This document shows, in pieces, positions 1 to 6,746 of a stretch of DNA of 12,947 nt (position 1 is its first letter; the number at the start of each line of letters is the position of its first letter). The notes under the pieces are model-generated. The model was not told where the DNA came from. It saw only the letters and a program-made list of their open reading frames with translations, and did not search any database. The DNA comes from Prolixibacteraceae bacterium (GTDB lineage Bacteria; Bacteroidota; Bacteroidia; Bacteroidales; Prolixibacteraceae): contig JAFGGF010000423.1 in assembly GCA_016930735.1 (NCBI GenBank), positions 1-12,947 of the forward strand, in the 5' to 3' direction. The translations under genes and the position numbers were made by a program.

Positions 1-1
1 C

Positions 2-3000
2 TTATGGGAACTTCTGTTACATAAAAATATAATTATAGATAAAATATCGGTAGTTAGCCCAAGTTTCAAACTTACAGGGCCCGAATTTTTTGGTAATGAT
101 TCGTTACAAATCAGCCAGTTTGCAATTGATGAAGTAAAACAATTATTCAAAAATTATATCAATAGTATTAAAATCAGTGAAATTGAGTTTATCAATGCCA
201 ATTATCATTTTTTTAACCTGATTGGTGACCAGGCCGGGGTTACAAATGCCGAACAGGTTTCAGTAGGAATTTCAGGATTTCGGTCTGATACAACTCTTTT
301 CAAAAATTCGCGGCAGCCTTTTGAAACCGACGATATTTTTGTCCGCATAAAAGGATTTGGGAATGAATTAAGCGACAGTATCCATTTCCTGAAAATCGAC
401 TCACTGGAATATTCATTAAAAAAAGCAGAATTAAAAGCCTTCCGCTCACACCTTTATCCATCGGTAAAAACCAATAAAAAAAGTCTTTACGATGCTTATA
501 TCCCTGAATTTAATATGCGGAGTAAAAACCTTTCAAGGTTCAGGTGGGCCGATTCCCTTGATATTTCTTTCCTTGAATTTGAAAATCCGGAAATTACATT
601 CACTCAAAAAGAGGTTAGCAAAAGGATCAGTATTGAGGACTTGAACCGTTTTAACCTTTTTGAACTGATTAAAAACGATTTTTCCATAATAAACATCGAC
701 AGTTTCTATTTAAATAATGCCCGGCTGAAAATTTTTACGAACCTGGAAGATACAGTTTATCAGCAAAAATTTTCAGATATTGATATTCACCTGTTGAACT
801 TTACACTTGACTCTGTTTCAAGATTAAAAAAAGACAAGCTGCTTTATGCCGATGATATTGAAATGAAAGTTAGCGGTTATGCACTGAACCTCGACGACAA
901 TTTTCACCGTTTTTTAGCCGATTCTATTTATGTTTCAACTTTTTCCGATTCATTATCAGTAAAGGGTATTCAGCTTACTCCGATGGATAATTCAGATTTT
1001 AAAATTCCTGTAAAAGTAAAAATTGGTTGTGTCCGGGTTAACATCAGCAATGTTGATTTAAAAACGGTTTATCATAAACGGACTATTGAAAGTTCGGTTG
1101 TTGAAATCCAAAAGCCTGATGTACTGATCAGCAGTTTCCCAGATGTTTCAGGAAGAAAAAACCGGCAGGGTTTATTGTTCGACCTGGTAACAGACTACCT
1201 GCAGGGTGTATATTCAAACCTGATAATTATTAACGATGGTAATTTAATTTATCACAGGTACCCTGAAGGAGTGTTGAAGGATGTTTATAAAACAGGCTTT
1301 AAATTTGCTCTGACCGGATTTTCGCTTGATTCAACCAGCCAGTCGAGAACCGATAAAGTATTTTATGCTTCCGATTTTGAACTTGATTTTTCAGACTTCG
1401 GAATGACTTTAACCGATAATCTGCACCGCTTAAATATTAAAAACATCCATTTTTCAAACACAGAATCCAGTGTTTCAATAGATAGCCTGCATTTGTCCCC
1501 GCTAAATCCTGATATTGGTGAGGAGGACATGAAAAAATTTAACAGGTCGCAATTATATGATATTTCTATCCCGAAAGTTTCATTAATAAATGCAGGTCTT
1601 CACCAGGCTTTTTTTGATAACAATGTAACGATAGAAAATTTCAGGATTCAGGATCCTGTTATTTCTTACGAAAATTTTGCCACACTCAGAAACAGTGAAA
1701 ACAAACTTGAATTTTCAGAATTATATGACCTGATTTTTAATTATGTCGATAATATTTCAATAAGTAACCTGCAGGTTCCGACGGGTAAAATAAAATGGGT
1801 TAACCATTCATTAAAAGGGAAAACCATTTCGCTCGACAATCAGTTTTCCACTGAATTAAAAAAATTCAGGCTAAACAGGGAAGAAATAAAAAAACAAAAA
1901 TTACTTTTTTCAGAACATATCAGGTTTACATTGGATGATCCGCTTTTTAAACTATCAGACAATGTCCATTATTTAAAAGCAGGCAAAATTGATTTTTCAA
2001 CAGAAGAAAAAAGAGTGACTGTTTTCGATGCATTATTTTACCCGGATATTACTTCGCCCGAATATGTTTCAAAACCAACAACTTTCCAGGTTTCGATACC
2101 TGAATTCTTTTTAAACGGGATTGACCTTGTAAATGCATATTACACAAAAAACATCGATGTTGTTGAATTGAATATCCTCGAACCAAAAGTTGAAATTTAC
2201 TCACAAAAAGACAGGACAAAAGCACTTGATCTGAAAAAATTTACAATCCCCTTCCCTGCTTTTTTAAATTCTTTAAACCTGATAAACCTGAATCTGATAA
2301 ATGGTGAAGTAGTAACTTACAGGTCGGAAGGGGTCAACTATTCACAAAGCAGCCGTTTTAAACTTGACCTTGAATCAGAAAACATTCAAATATTTCCATC
2401 AGAAAAAGAAAAATTCAACAAACTGGAATCCGGAAATATCAAAACAAAAATATCTGATTTTCAATTGGTTTTTGAAGACAAATCGCATGAAGCAAGGCTG
2501 GATGAGATGGTATTTGATAAAAATGCGAAAACCCTGACACTGACAAATTTTGCATTGATCCCGTCACGTTACGGCCAACCTGAAAATATGTTCAATATTA
2601 ATGCACCCCAGGTAAAATTAACCGGTTTTAATATTGAAGATGCTTACGAATTTAATGATTACAGTTTCGACAAAATCGAATTTAAAAATCCCCAGGTTAG
2701 TATTTTAATAAAAGATACAATCCGAAATTCAGGGCTTAAAAAATTCAGCGACCTTGACTTGTATGATTATATGAAGACATACCTGAATACTCTTAAAGTT
2801 GGGGAACTAAGCCTGATCGCCGGAAACATTGATTTGAAAACAGCAAAAACAAAACTTGAACAGGAAAACATTAATTTAAAAATAAAAAACATTGAAATTC
2901 GGGAAGGTTTAAATAAACCTGCTCTTTTAAACTCTGATGGTTTTGAGTTTTCAACCTTTAATTATAAGCGGCAATCAGATGATGGATTATATGGTTTTTA

Positions 3001-3955
3001 TATTGATACAATTACTTATTCATCAATCAGCAGAAAAGCTGAGTTGAAGTCAATCAGGATCAATCCCCTGGTTTCAAAAGAGGAGATTGCAAGAAAAAAA
3101 ATATATCAGGTTGATGTAGTTAACGCAAAAATAAATTCAGCAAAATTATCAGGATTTAATATTGACAAATGGCTGGATGAAAAAATTATTGAAGGGGAAA
3201 AACTTTCAATCGGGAAAACAAAACTTAATATTTTCAGGAATAAAAGATATCCTTTTAACAAAAACCAGCGCCCTTTATGGCCACAGCAAATGTTAAAGAA
3301 GGTTGGCCAGCCATTTAATATCGATTCGGTATTCCTTTTCCCATCAACTATTATTTATTCAGAATTGCCTGAATCAGGAGATGATCCTGTTTCAGTAGAT
3401 TTTACAGATGTCACTTTAAAAACAGGGCAGATTACCAATTTAAAACCAGAAACTGAAAATTATAATATTACAATTCAGGCAGAAGGAAAGGTTTTGAAAA
3501 ATGCAGAAGTGATCCTGAAAGTAAATTTTTTTCCGGGAAACTCAGATTTCAGTCATATCGTTCAAGGTAGTATAAGACCGGTGGATATGATTACTTTTAG
3601 CAGTATTGCTGAAAAAAGTGCGCTGATAAAAGTTGAAAAAGGACAAATTAACCGTTTTGAATTTAATTTTTCAGCCAACAACAACAAGGCTGAAGGCAAT
3701 TTATATTTTGATTATGATGATCTGAAGATTGCCGTACTTGGCTACAGGAATGGTGATACAATTAAATCAAGGTTAAATTCTTTTATGGCCAACAATTTTA
3801 TGGTTCATTCAAAAAATCCGAGAGGAAAAAATCTTGAACCTCAAAATATAAATTACAAAAGAAACCCGCAACGTTCAATCCTGAATTACTGGTGGAAATC
3901 TATTTTCAGCAGCGCCAAAATAGTCCTAGGAATTGAAAAGGAAGATAAGAAATAG
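2..3955 (+). CDS. Giant AsmA-like envelope protein, 5'-truncated by window edge
   Basis: The frame is open from base 2, so the ATG at 515 is internal and 1317 residues are visible without the N-terminus. The protein is rich in short beta-strand-like stretches and has six degenerate units of about 175 residues (see repeat entry). A non-repetitive C-terminal part follows (about 3340-3950): an extended beta region with EGKV, a QGSIRP strand and YDDLKIAVL, then a basic tail with SFMANNFMV, a KNPRG turn and NYWWKSIF. This layout resembles the C-terminal region of AsmA/DUF748-type proteins in Bacteroidota. In Proteobacteria, AsmA-clade proteins (TamB, YhdP, YdbH) are inner-membrane-anchored bridges that carry phospholipid to the outer membrane. 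A similar role is inference, because the anchor is off the window. No terminator is evident before the next gene. Family call moderately sure; function unproven. Confidence 0.72.
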   Translation, partial: LWELLLHKNIIIDKISVVSPSFKLTGPEFFGNDSLQISQFAIDEVKQLFKNYINSIKISEIEFINANYHFFNLIGDQAGVTNAEQVSVGISGFRSDTTLFKNSRQPFETDDIFVRIKGFGNELSDSIHFLKIDSLEYSLKKAELKAFRSHLYPSVKTNKKSLYDAYIPEFNMRSKNLSRFRWADSLDISFLEFENPEITFTQKEVSKRISIEDLNRFNLFELIKNDFSIINIDSFYLNNARLKIFTNLEDTVYQQKFSDIDIHLLNFTLDSVSRLKKDKLLYADDIEMKVSGYALNLDDNFHRFLADSIYVSTFSDSLSVKGIQLTPMDNSDFKIPVKVKIGCVRVNISNVDLKTVYHKRTIESSVVEIQKPDVLISSFPDVSGRKNRQGLLFDLVTDYLQGVYSNLIIINDGNLIYHRYPEGVLKDVYKTGFKFALTGFSLDSTSQSRTDKVFYASDFELDFSDFGMTLTDNLHRLNIKNIHFSNTESSVSIDSLHLSPLNPDIGEEDMKKFNRSQLYDISIPKVSLINAGLHQAFFDNNVTIENFRIQDPVISYENFATLRNSENKLEFSELYDLIFNYVDNISISNLQVPTGKIKWVNHSLKGKTISLDNQFSTELKKFRLNREEIKKQKLLFSEHIRFTLDDPLFKLSDNVHYLKAGKIDFSTEEKRVTVFDALFYPDITSPEYVSKPTTFQVSIPEFFLNGIDLVNAYYTKNIDVVELNILEPKVEIYSQKDRTKALDLKKFTIPFPAFLNSLNLINLNLINGEVVTYRSEGVNYSQSSRFKLDLESENIQIFPSEKEKFNKLESGNIKTKISDFQLVFEDKSHEARLDEMVFDKNAKTLTLTNFALIPSRYGQPENMFNINAPQVKLTGFNIEDAYEFNDYSFDKIEFKNPQVSILIKDTIRNSGLKKFSDLDLYDYMKTYLNTLKVGELSLIAGNIDLKTAKTKLEQENINLKIKNIEIREGLNKPALLNSDGFEFSTFNYKRQSDDGLYGFYIDTITYSSISRKAELKSIRINPLVSKEEIARKKIYQVDVVNAKINSAKLSGFNIDKWLDEKIIEGEKLSIGKTKLNIFRNKRYPFNKNQRPLWPQQMLKKVGQPFNIDSVFLFPSTIIYSELPESGDDPVSVDFTDVTLKTGQITNLKPETENYNITIQAEGKVLKNAEVILKVNFFPGNSDFSHIVQGSIRPVDMITFSSIAEKSALIKVEKGQINRFEFNFSANNNKAEGNLYFDYDDLKIAVLGYRNGDTIKSRLNSFMANNFMVHSKNPRGKNLEPQNINYKRNPQRSILNYWWKSIFSSAKIVLGIEKEDKK
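329..3076 (+). repeat. Six degenerate ~175-residue tandem protein units inside the AsmA-like gene
   Basis: A recurring block of about 47 residues reads roughly: beta strand, D-x-(L/F/S)-H, beta strand (I-x-F-S/T), a short turn, then a strand ending in a Pro (LYP, LTP, LSP, FYP, LIP, INP). Copies start near bases 329, 851, 1370, 1913, 2435 and 2936, which is 167-181 residues apart. Between blocks, two further elements recur: an IP-x-hydrophobic strand with (G/N)-(I/V)-D and an (A)Y segment, then I-x-(N/D)-P-x-(V/I)-x-I, and a helix-like stretch followed by I-x-L-x-(N/D)-G-x-(I/V). The units are diverged in sequence, with no obvious DNA identity, so this is old duplication and not a recent tandem repeat. 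Confidence 0.65.
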
Positions 3956-3992
3956 TTAATTTAATCGTTAACATGAAGTAACTTTTATTAAT

Positions 3993-4000
3993 TATCTTTG
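3993..4000 (+). promoter_or_regulatory. Probable Bacteroidota -7 box (TATCTTTG) for the hydrolase gene
   Basis: TATCTTTG fits the TAnnTTTG -7 consensus of Bacteroidota housekeeping promoters exactly. It lies 36 bases before the ATG at 4036, giving a leader of roughly 30 bases. The -33 TTG element is weak; the nearest candidate is TTA at 3968-3970. The box supports separate transcription of the hydrolase from the AsmA-like gene. Confidence 0.5.
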
Positions 4001-4035
4001 TTAATGATTTATATACATCCTCTAAATAAAATGAA

Positions 4036-5280
4036 ATGAAAAAACATCTTTTAAAATTATTTTCTCTGCTGGTATTTACTGCATTAATTTTTTCTTCGTG
4101 TAATGATAAATTGTTTGAAGAAGAACCCACCGGGCAGGATGATGAATACCTTGTAAGCAGCGTCCAGGTAAAAATTATTTTACAGCTTCAGGTTGCATCT
4201 GTATTAACCTATTTAAAAACCCTGTATCCGGATGCAGGGCCAATTGCCGATGCTGCCAAAACCGATGTGAAAGTGATGAAAATTACTTATAATACGACTT
4301 TTCAGGGAGAAGATATTGTTGCATCAGGATTAGTTTGCCTTCCGCTTGGCACAGAATCATATCCATTATTCAGTTTTCAGAATGGAACCAATACCTTGCA
4401 TAATAATGCACCTTCGGTAAATCCTGAGTGGGAGCTTTATCAGTTTCTTGAAGTGGTTGCATCAGCAGGTTTTGTTATCGCTATTCCAGATTACATTGGA
4501 TTTGGAGCTACAGAAGATAAATTTCACCCTTACCTCGACAAAGAATCAACAGTTCAGTGTGTACTCGATATGATGCGTGCCACCAGAGAGCTTTGTACAT
4601 CGCATAACCTGAATATAAACCTGACAAATGATTTATACATTGCAGGTTATTCAATGGGTGGCTGGGCTACTTTGTGCACACAGAAAGCTCTGGAAACCGA
4701 ATACTCAGATTTATTTAACTTAAAAGCCAGTGCCTGTTCAGCAGGGCCTTACGACCTGTTGTATATAAACAACCATATATTAGGGTTGGATACTTATCCT
4801 ATGCCATATTTCCTTGGGTATATGATCAATTCATACTCAAACCTTGACATTTTAGGGGTTGATATTTCTGAAATCGTTAACGAGCCCTATGCCACACGGA
4901 TTCCCACTCTTTTTGACGGGACCAAAGATGGCGAAGAAATTAATACAGAGCTAACTACATCAGTTTCGGAGTTATTAACCGAAGAATATCGTGATGGATT
5001 TCTGACTGATTCAAAATATCAACCTGTTAGGTTTGCTATGCTGGACAATAGTGTTACTGCCTGGGATATAAGTACACCTACTGCCCTGTTACATGGCGAA
5101 GATGATGTATTTGTAACTCCTCTGGTCTCAGAAAATTTATACCAGGATTTTATCAACCTCGGAGTTAGTGAAGGATTGATTCAAATGGGGTTATTCCCTG
5201 GGATTGACCATCCTGAAGGAATAATACCCTGCGGAATTTCATCTGTTAACTGGTTCCTTGAGATTAAAAATGGTGAATAG
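4036..5280 (+). CDS. Alpha/beta hydrolase lipoprotein, secreted lipase/esterase-like
   Basis: A 414-residue protein with a lipoprotein signal: basic MKKHLLK, a hydrophobic core, and IFSSC with Cys22 as the acylation site. The following NDKLFEEE is acidic, as in surface-exported Bacteroidota lipoproteins. The hydrolase fold shows a PDYIGFG segment (151-157) before the nucleophile elbow GYSMGG with Ser206, an Asp in HGEDD (356/357) and His392 in GIDHPEG, a complete Ser-Asp-His triad. The order resembles the secretory lipase (LIP) type of alpha/beta hydrolases, with a helical lid-like insertion between about 235 and 340. Likely role: hydrolysis of an ester (lipid, acyl or feruloyl-type) at the outer membrane; the substrate is unknown. 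ATG 4036 is preferred because the signal peptide starts there; a second ATG at 4031 opens only a two-codon frame. It ends one base from the opposing Nudix gene. Confidence 0.85.
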   Translation: MKKHLLKLFSLLVFTALIFSSCNDKLFEEEPTGQDDEYLVSSVQVKIILQLQVASVLTYLKTLYPDAGPIADAAKTDVKVMKITYNTTFQGEDIVASGLVCLPLGTESYPLFSFQNGTNTLHNNAPSVNPEWELYQFLEVVASAGFVIAIPDYIGFGATEDKFHPYLDKESTVQCVLDMMRATRELCTSHNLNINLTNDLYIAGYSMGGWATLCTQKALETEYSDLFNLKASACSAGPYDLLYINNHILGLDTYPMPYFLGYMINSYSNLDILGVDISEIVNEPYATRIPTLFDGTKDGEEINTELTTSVSELLTEEYRDGFLTDSKYQPVRFAMLDNSVTAWDISTPTALLHGEDDVFVTPLVSENLYQDFINLGVSEGLIQMGLFPGIDHPEGIIPCGISSVNWFLEIKNGE

Positions 5281-5281
5281 G

Positions 5282-5710
5282 TTATTTCAAAATTTCAGTG
5301 ACAAAATCACCGATTATTTCAGAATGGTCGAAAGCCAGGGGTGGAAGGCCGGTTAAAGGGAACCATCCGGCTTTAACAGCGTCGTCATCTCCTTTGACTT
5401 CTTCTGTTTTTTCAATAAAAGTATAATAAACAACAGTTATGGTCCGGTGCCTCGGGTCTCGGTTAATTGCATCGTAAGTTTTAAACTGTATTAACCTGCC
5501 CGTTTTTAAACCTGTTTCTTCAAGGAGCTCCCTTTTACATGCTTTTTCAAGGGTTTCATCCATATCGATAAAACCACCTGGCAAAGCCCACATATTTTTA
5601 AAAGGCTCATTTCCCCTTTGAATCAGTAAAATTTCCGGCAAATCACTTTTTGATGTAATTACAATTGCATCAACTGTAAGGGCAGCCCTTGGATATTTAT
5701 AGGAATACAT
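5282..5710 (-). CDS. Nudix hydrolase, ADP-ribose pyrophosphatase-like
   Basis: A 142-residue single-domain Nudix protein without signal peptide, so cytosolic. A perfect Nudix box GX5EX7REUXEEXGU spans residues 46-68 (GFIDMDE ... RELLEETGL); its glutamates bind the divalent metal that cleaves a nucleoside-diphosphate-X bond. The N-terminal YPRAALTVDAIV, WALPGG before the box and NRDPRHRTITVVYY after it recall the ADP-ribose pyrophosphatase/NrtR-type branch. The winged-helix domain that would make it an NrtR regulator is absent, since the protein ends at the Nudix domain. It is the last gene of a tight operon: its ATG follows the stop of the 30-residue membrane peptide by two bases (TAACCATG), so it probably depends on upstream translation. 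Family certain; the substrate (ADP-ribose, or an oxidised or other nucleotide) is inferred. Confidence 0.9.
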   Translation of the reverse strand: MYSYKYPRAALTVDAIVITSKSDLPEILLIQRGNEPFKNMWALPGGFIDMDETLEKACKRELLEETGLKTGRLIQFKTYDAINRDPRHRTITVVYYTFIEKTEEVKGDDDAVKAGWFPLTGLPPLAFDHSEIIGDFVTEILK

Positions 5711-5712
5711 GG

Positions 5713-5805
5713 TTATTTTTTATTTCCTGATTTCCTGAAACGAATAACAATTGCAATCAAAACAACAAAAATCAAAAAATAAATAAGGATCTCTGTGCTT
5801 TCCAT
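5713..5805 (-). CDS. 30-residue single-span membrane peptide
   Basis: This short frame starts at ATG 5805-5803 and stops at TAA 5715-5713. It begins MESTE, has a hydrophobic run of about 16 residues (6-21: I, L, Y, F, V and one A), and ends with a basic tail RFRKSGNKK. By the positive-inside rule it would be a single-span inner-membrane peptide with N-terminus out and C-terminus in. Its ATG shares the A of the endopeptidase stop (TAATG), and its stop is two bases from the Nudix ATG, so it fills the gap exactly; this argues for a translated, coupled gene. Chance cannot be excluded for 30 codons. No known family is recognised. It could be an anchor or regulator for a neighbouring enzyme, or merely a reading frame that carries ribosomes to the Nudix start. 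Confidence 0.6.
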   Translation of the reverse strand: MESTEILIYFLIFVVLIAIVIRFRKSGNKK

Positions 5806-6587
5806 TACAAAATCTTTTTCATAACCCTCATTTTATGAGTATATCGTTTTGCATCAACATTAAAAATTCCGAATTGGTCAACATTGTCAATTCTTACTTT
5901 TCCTGAAGCATGTATAATTTTATTTCTTTTCCAGATTATCCCGGTGTGTATTATTTCACCTTCATCGTTATCAAAAAATGCAATATCTCCCGGTTCGGCT
6001 TCTTCAACAAAACTAAAAGCAGTACCCCGATGTACCTGTTCAGAAGCATCGCGGGGCAATTTAATCCCGGCTGTTTTAAAAATAACCTGGGTAAAACCAC
6101 TGCAATCGATACCAAACGGCGACCTGCCACCCCACAGATAGGGAGCATTAAAATATTTCAATGCCTGTGAAATCACAACTTCCCTGGCATTTTTCAGATC
6201 TCCGTAATAACAATTTCCCGGCATCGGATAAACATCCTTTTCAATCCTGAATTCTTTTTTATAAGGACGCCAGACAGGAAGAGTACTTCCGGCGACTATC
6301 ATCAGGTTTTGTTCATTGTTTATCGGGATAATGGTAAAAATATCGGTGGAAACTGCAGAAGGTGAACCAACAATTTTTGAAAATGAACGCTGTGTAATAG
6401 GAGTAACCATTTTCTGGTCTATCCAGCCTTCATAATTGTCGAAAGCAAGTTTAACATGGCTCCATCCAACCATATTTTCCATAATCTCATAATGTTCGCC
6501 AAAAAGAATCTGAGTAACCATTTCACTTTTTTCGGAAGGTTCTCTCCTGACAGGGATAAGACTAAGGGTTGAAATACCGAAATTCAT
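5805..6587 (-). CDS. NlpC/P60 (C40) muropeptide endopeptidase, YkfC-like
   Basis: A 260-residue protein from ATG 6587. The N-terminal half has an SH3b domain (IPVRREPS ... LFGEHYEI ... GWIDQKMV, about 5-62) and a second SH3b-like segment (about 80-110). The NlpC/P60 domain follows, with Cys162 in FGIDCSGFTQ, His214 in IIHTGI and His226 in IIHASGKVRID, the expected Cys-His-His triad. The two-SH3b layout matches gamma-D-glutamyl-L-diamino-acid endopeptidases of the YkfC type, which trim recycled murein peptides with a free N-terminal L-Ala. No signal peptide is present, which fits cytosolic recycling over wall cleavage. An upstream in-frame ATG at 6635 would add 16 residues (MSYILYLKLG...); it was not chosen because homologues start near the MNFGI stretch and the extension is not a signal peptide. 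First gene of a three-gene operon. Confidence 0.87.
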   Translation of the reverse strand: MNFGISTLSLIPVRREPSEKSEMVTQILFGEHYEIMENMVGWSHVKLAFDNYEGWIDQKMVTPITQRSFSKIVGSPSAVSTDIFTIIPINNEQNLMIVAGSTLPVWRPYKKEFRIEKDVYPMPGNCYYGDLKNAREVVISQALKYFNAPYLWGGRSPFGIDCSGFTQVIFKTAGIKLPRDASEQVHRGTAFSFVEEAEPGDIAFFDNDEGEIIHTGIIWKRNKIIHASGKVRIDNVDQFGIFNVDAKRYTHKMRVMKKIL

Positions 6588-6686
6588 CTTATTAAACAGT
6601 TTATTTCCTAATTTAAGGTATAAGATATAACTCATCCGTTAGTTGACGGAATCGTTTCATTAAAATATTTTATTACTTTTATTTAT

Positions 6687-6694
6687 CAAAGATA
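6687..6694 (-). promoter_or_regulatory. Probable -7 box (TATCTTTG) for the endopeptidase-Nudix operon
   Basis: On the minus strand this reads TATCTTTG, an exact TAnnTTTG match and identical to the box at 3993-4000. It sits in the divergent intergenic region, about 100 bases upstream of ATG 6587. The leader would be near 90 bases to that start, or 45 to the alternative ATG at 6635. A TTG lies 11 bases upstream, too close for the usual spacing of about 20, so the -33 element is unclear. No comparably good box was found for the divergent HD gene. Confidence 0.42.
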
Positions 6695-6746
6695 AAATAT
6701 ATCTCCAATCGAAAATAAAAGGCTTTATCGTGTTACACTATTAATT

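Noticed and set aside
515..3955. The AsmA-like gene beginning at ATG 515
   Set aside because: The same frame is open back to base 2 and that stretch encodes another copy of the repeat block, so 515 is an internal Met and the gene is cut by the window edge.
3906..4130. Minus-strand frame of 74 residues
   Set aside because: It lies across the end of the AsmA-like gene, a promoter and the hydrolase signal peptide; no recognisable domain, so a shadow.
5230..5330. Possible terminator between hydrolase and Nudix genes
   Set aside because: Only scattered short complementarity (GGTGA with TCACC); no compact stem with a T-run.
5884..6170. Overlapping frames inside the NlpC/P60 gene on both strands
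   Set aside because: They sit opposite or out of frame with a well-supported catalytic domain and show no family features.
6588..6635. ATG 6635 as start of the NlpC/P60 protein
   Set aside because: The 16 extra residues are not a signal peptide and do not fit the usual family start; kept as an alternative only.
6636..6655. Small inverted repeat CCGT/ACGG upstream of the endopeptidase
   Set aside because: Only four base pairs around a six-base loop; too weak to call an operator or riboswitch.
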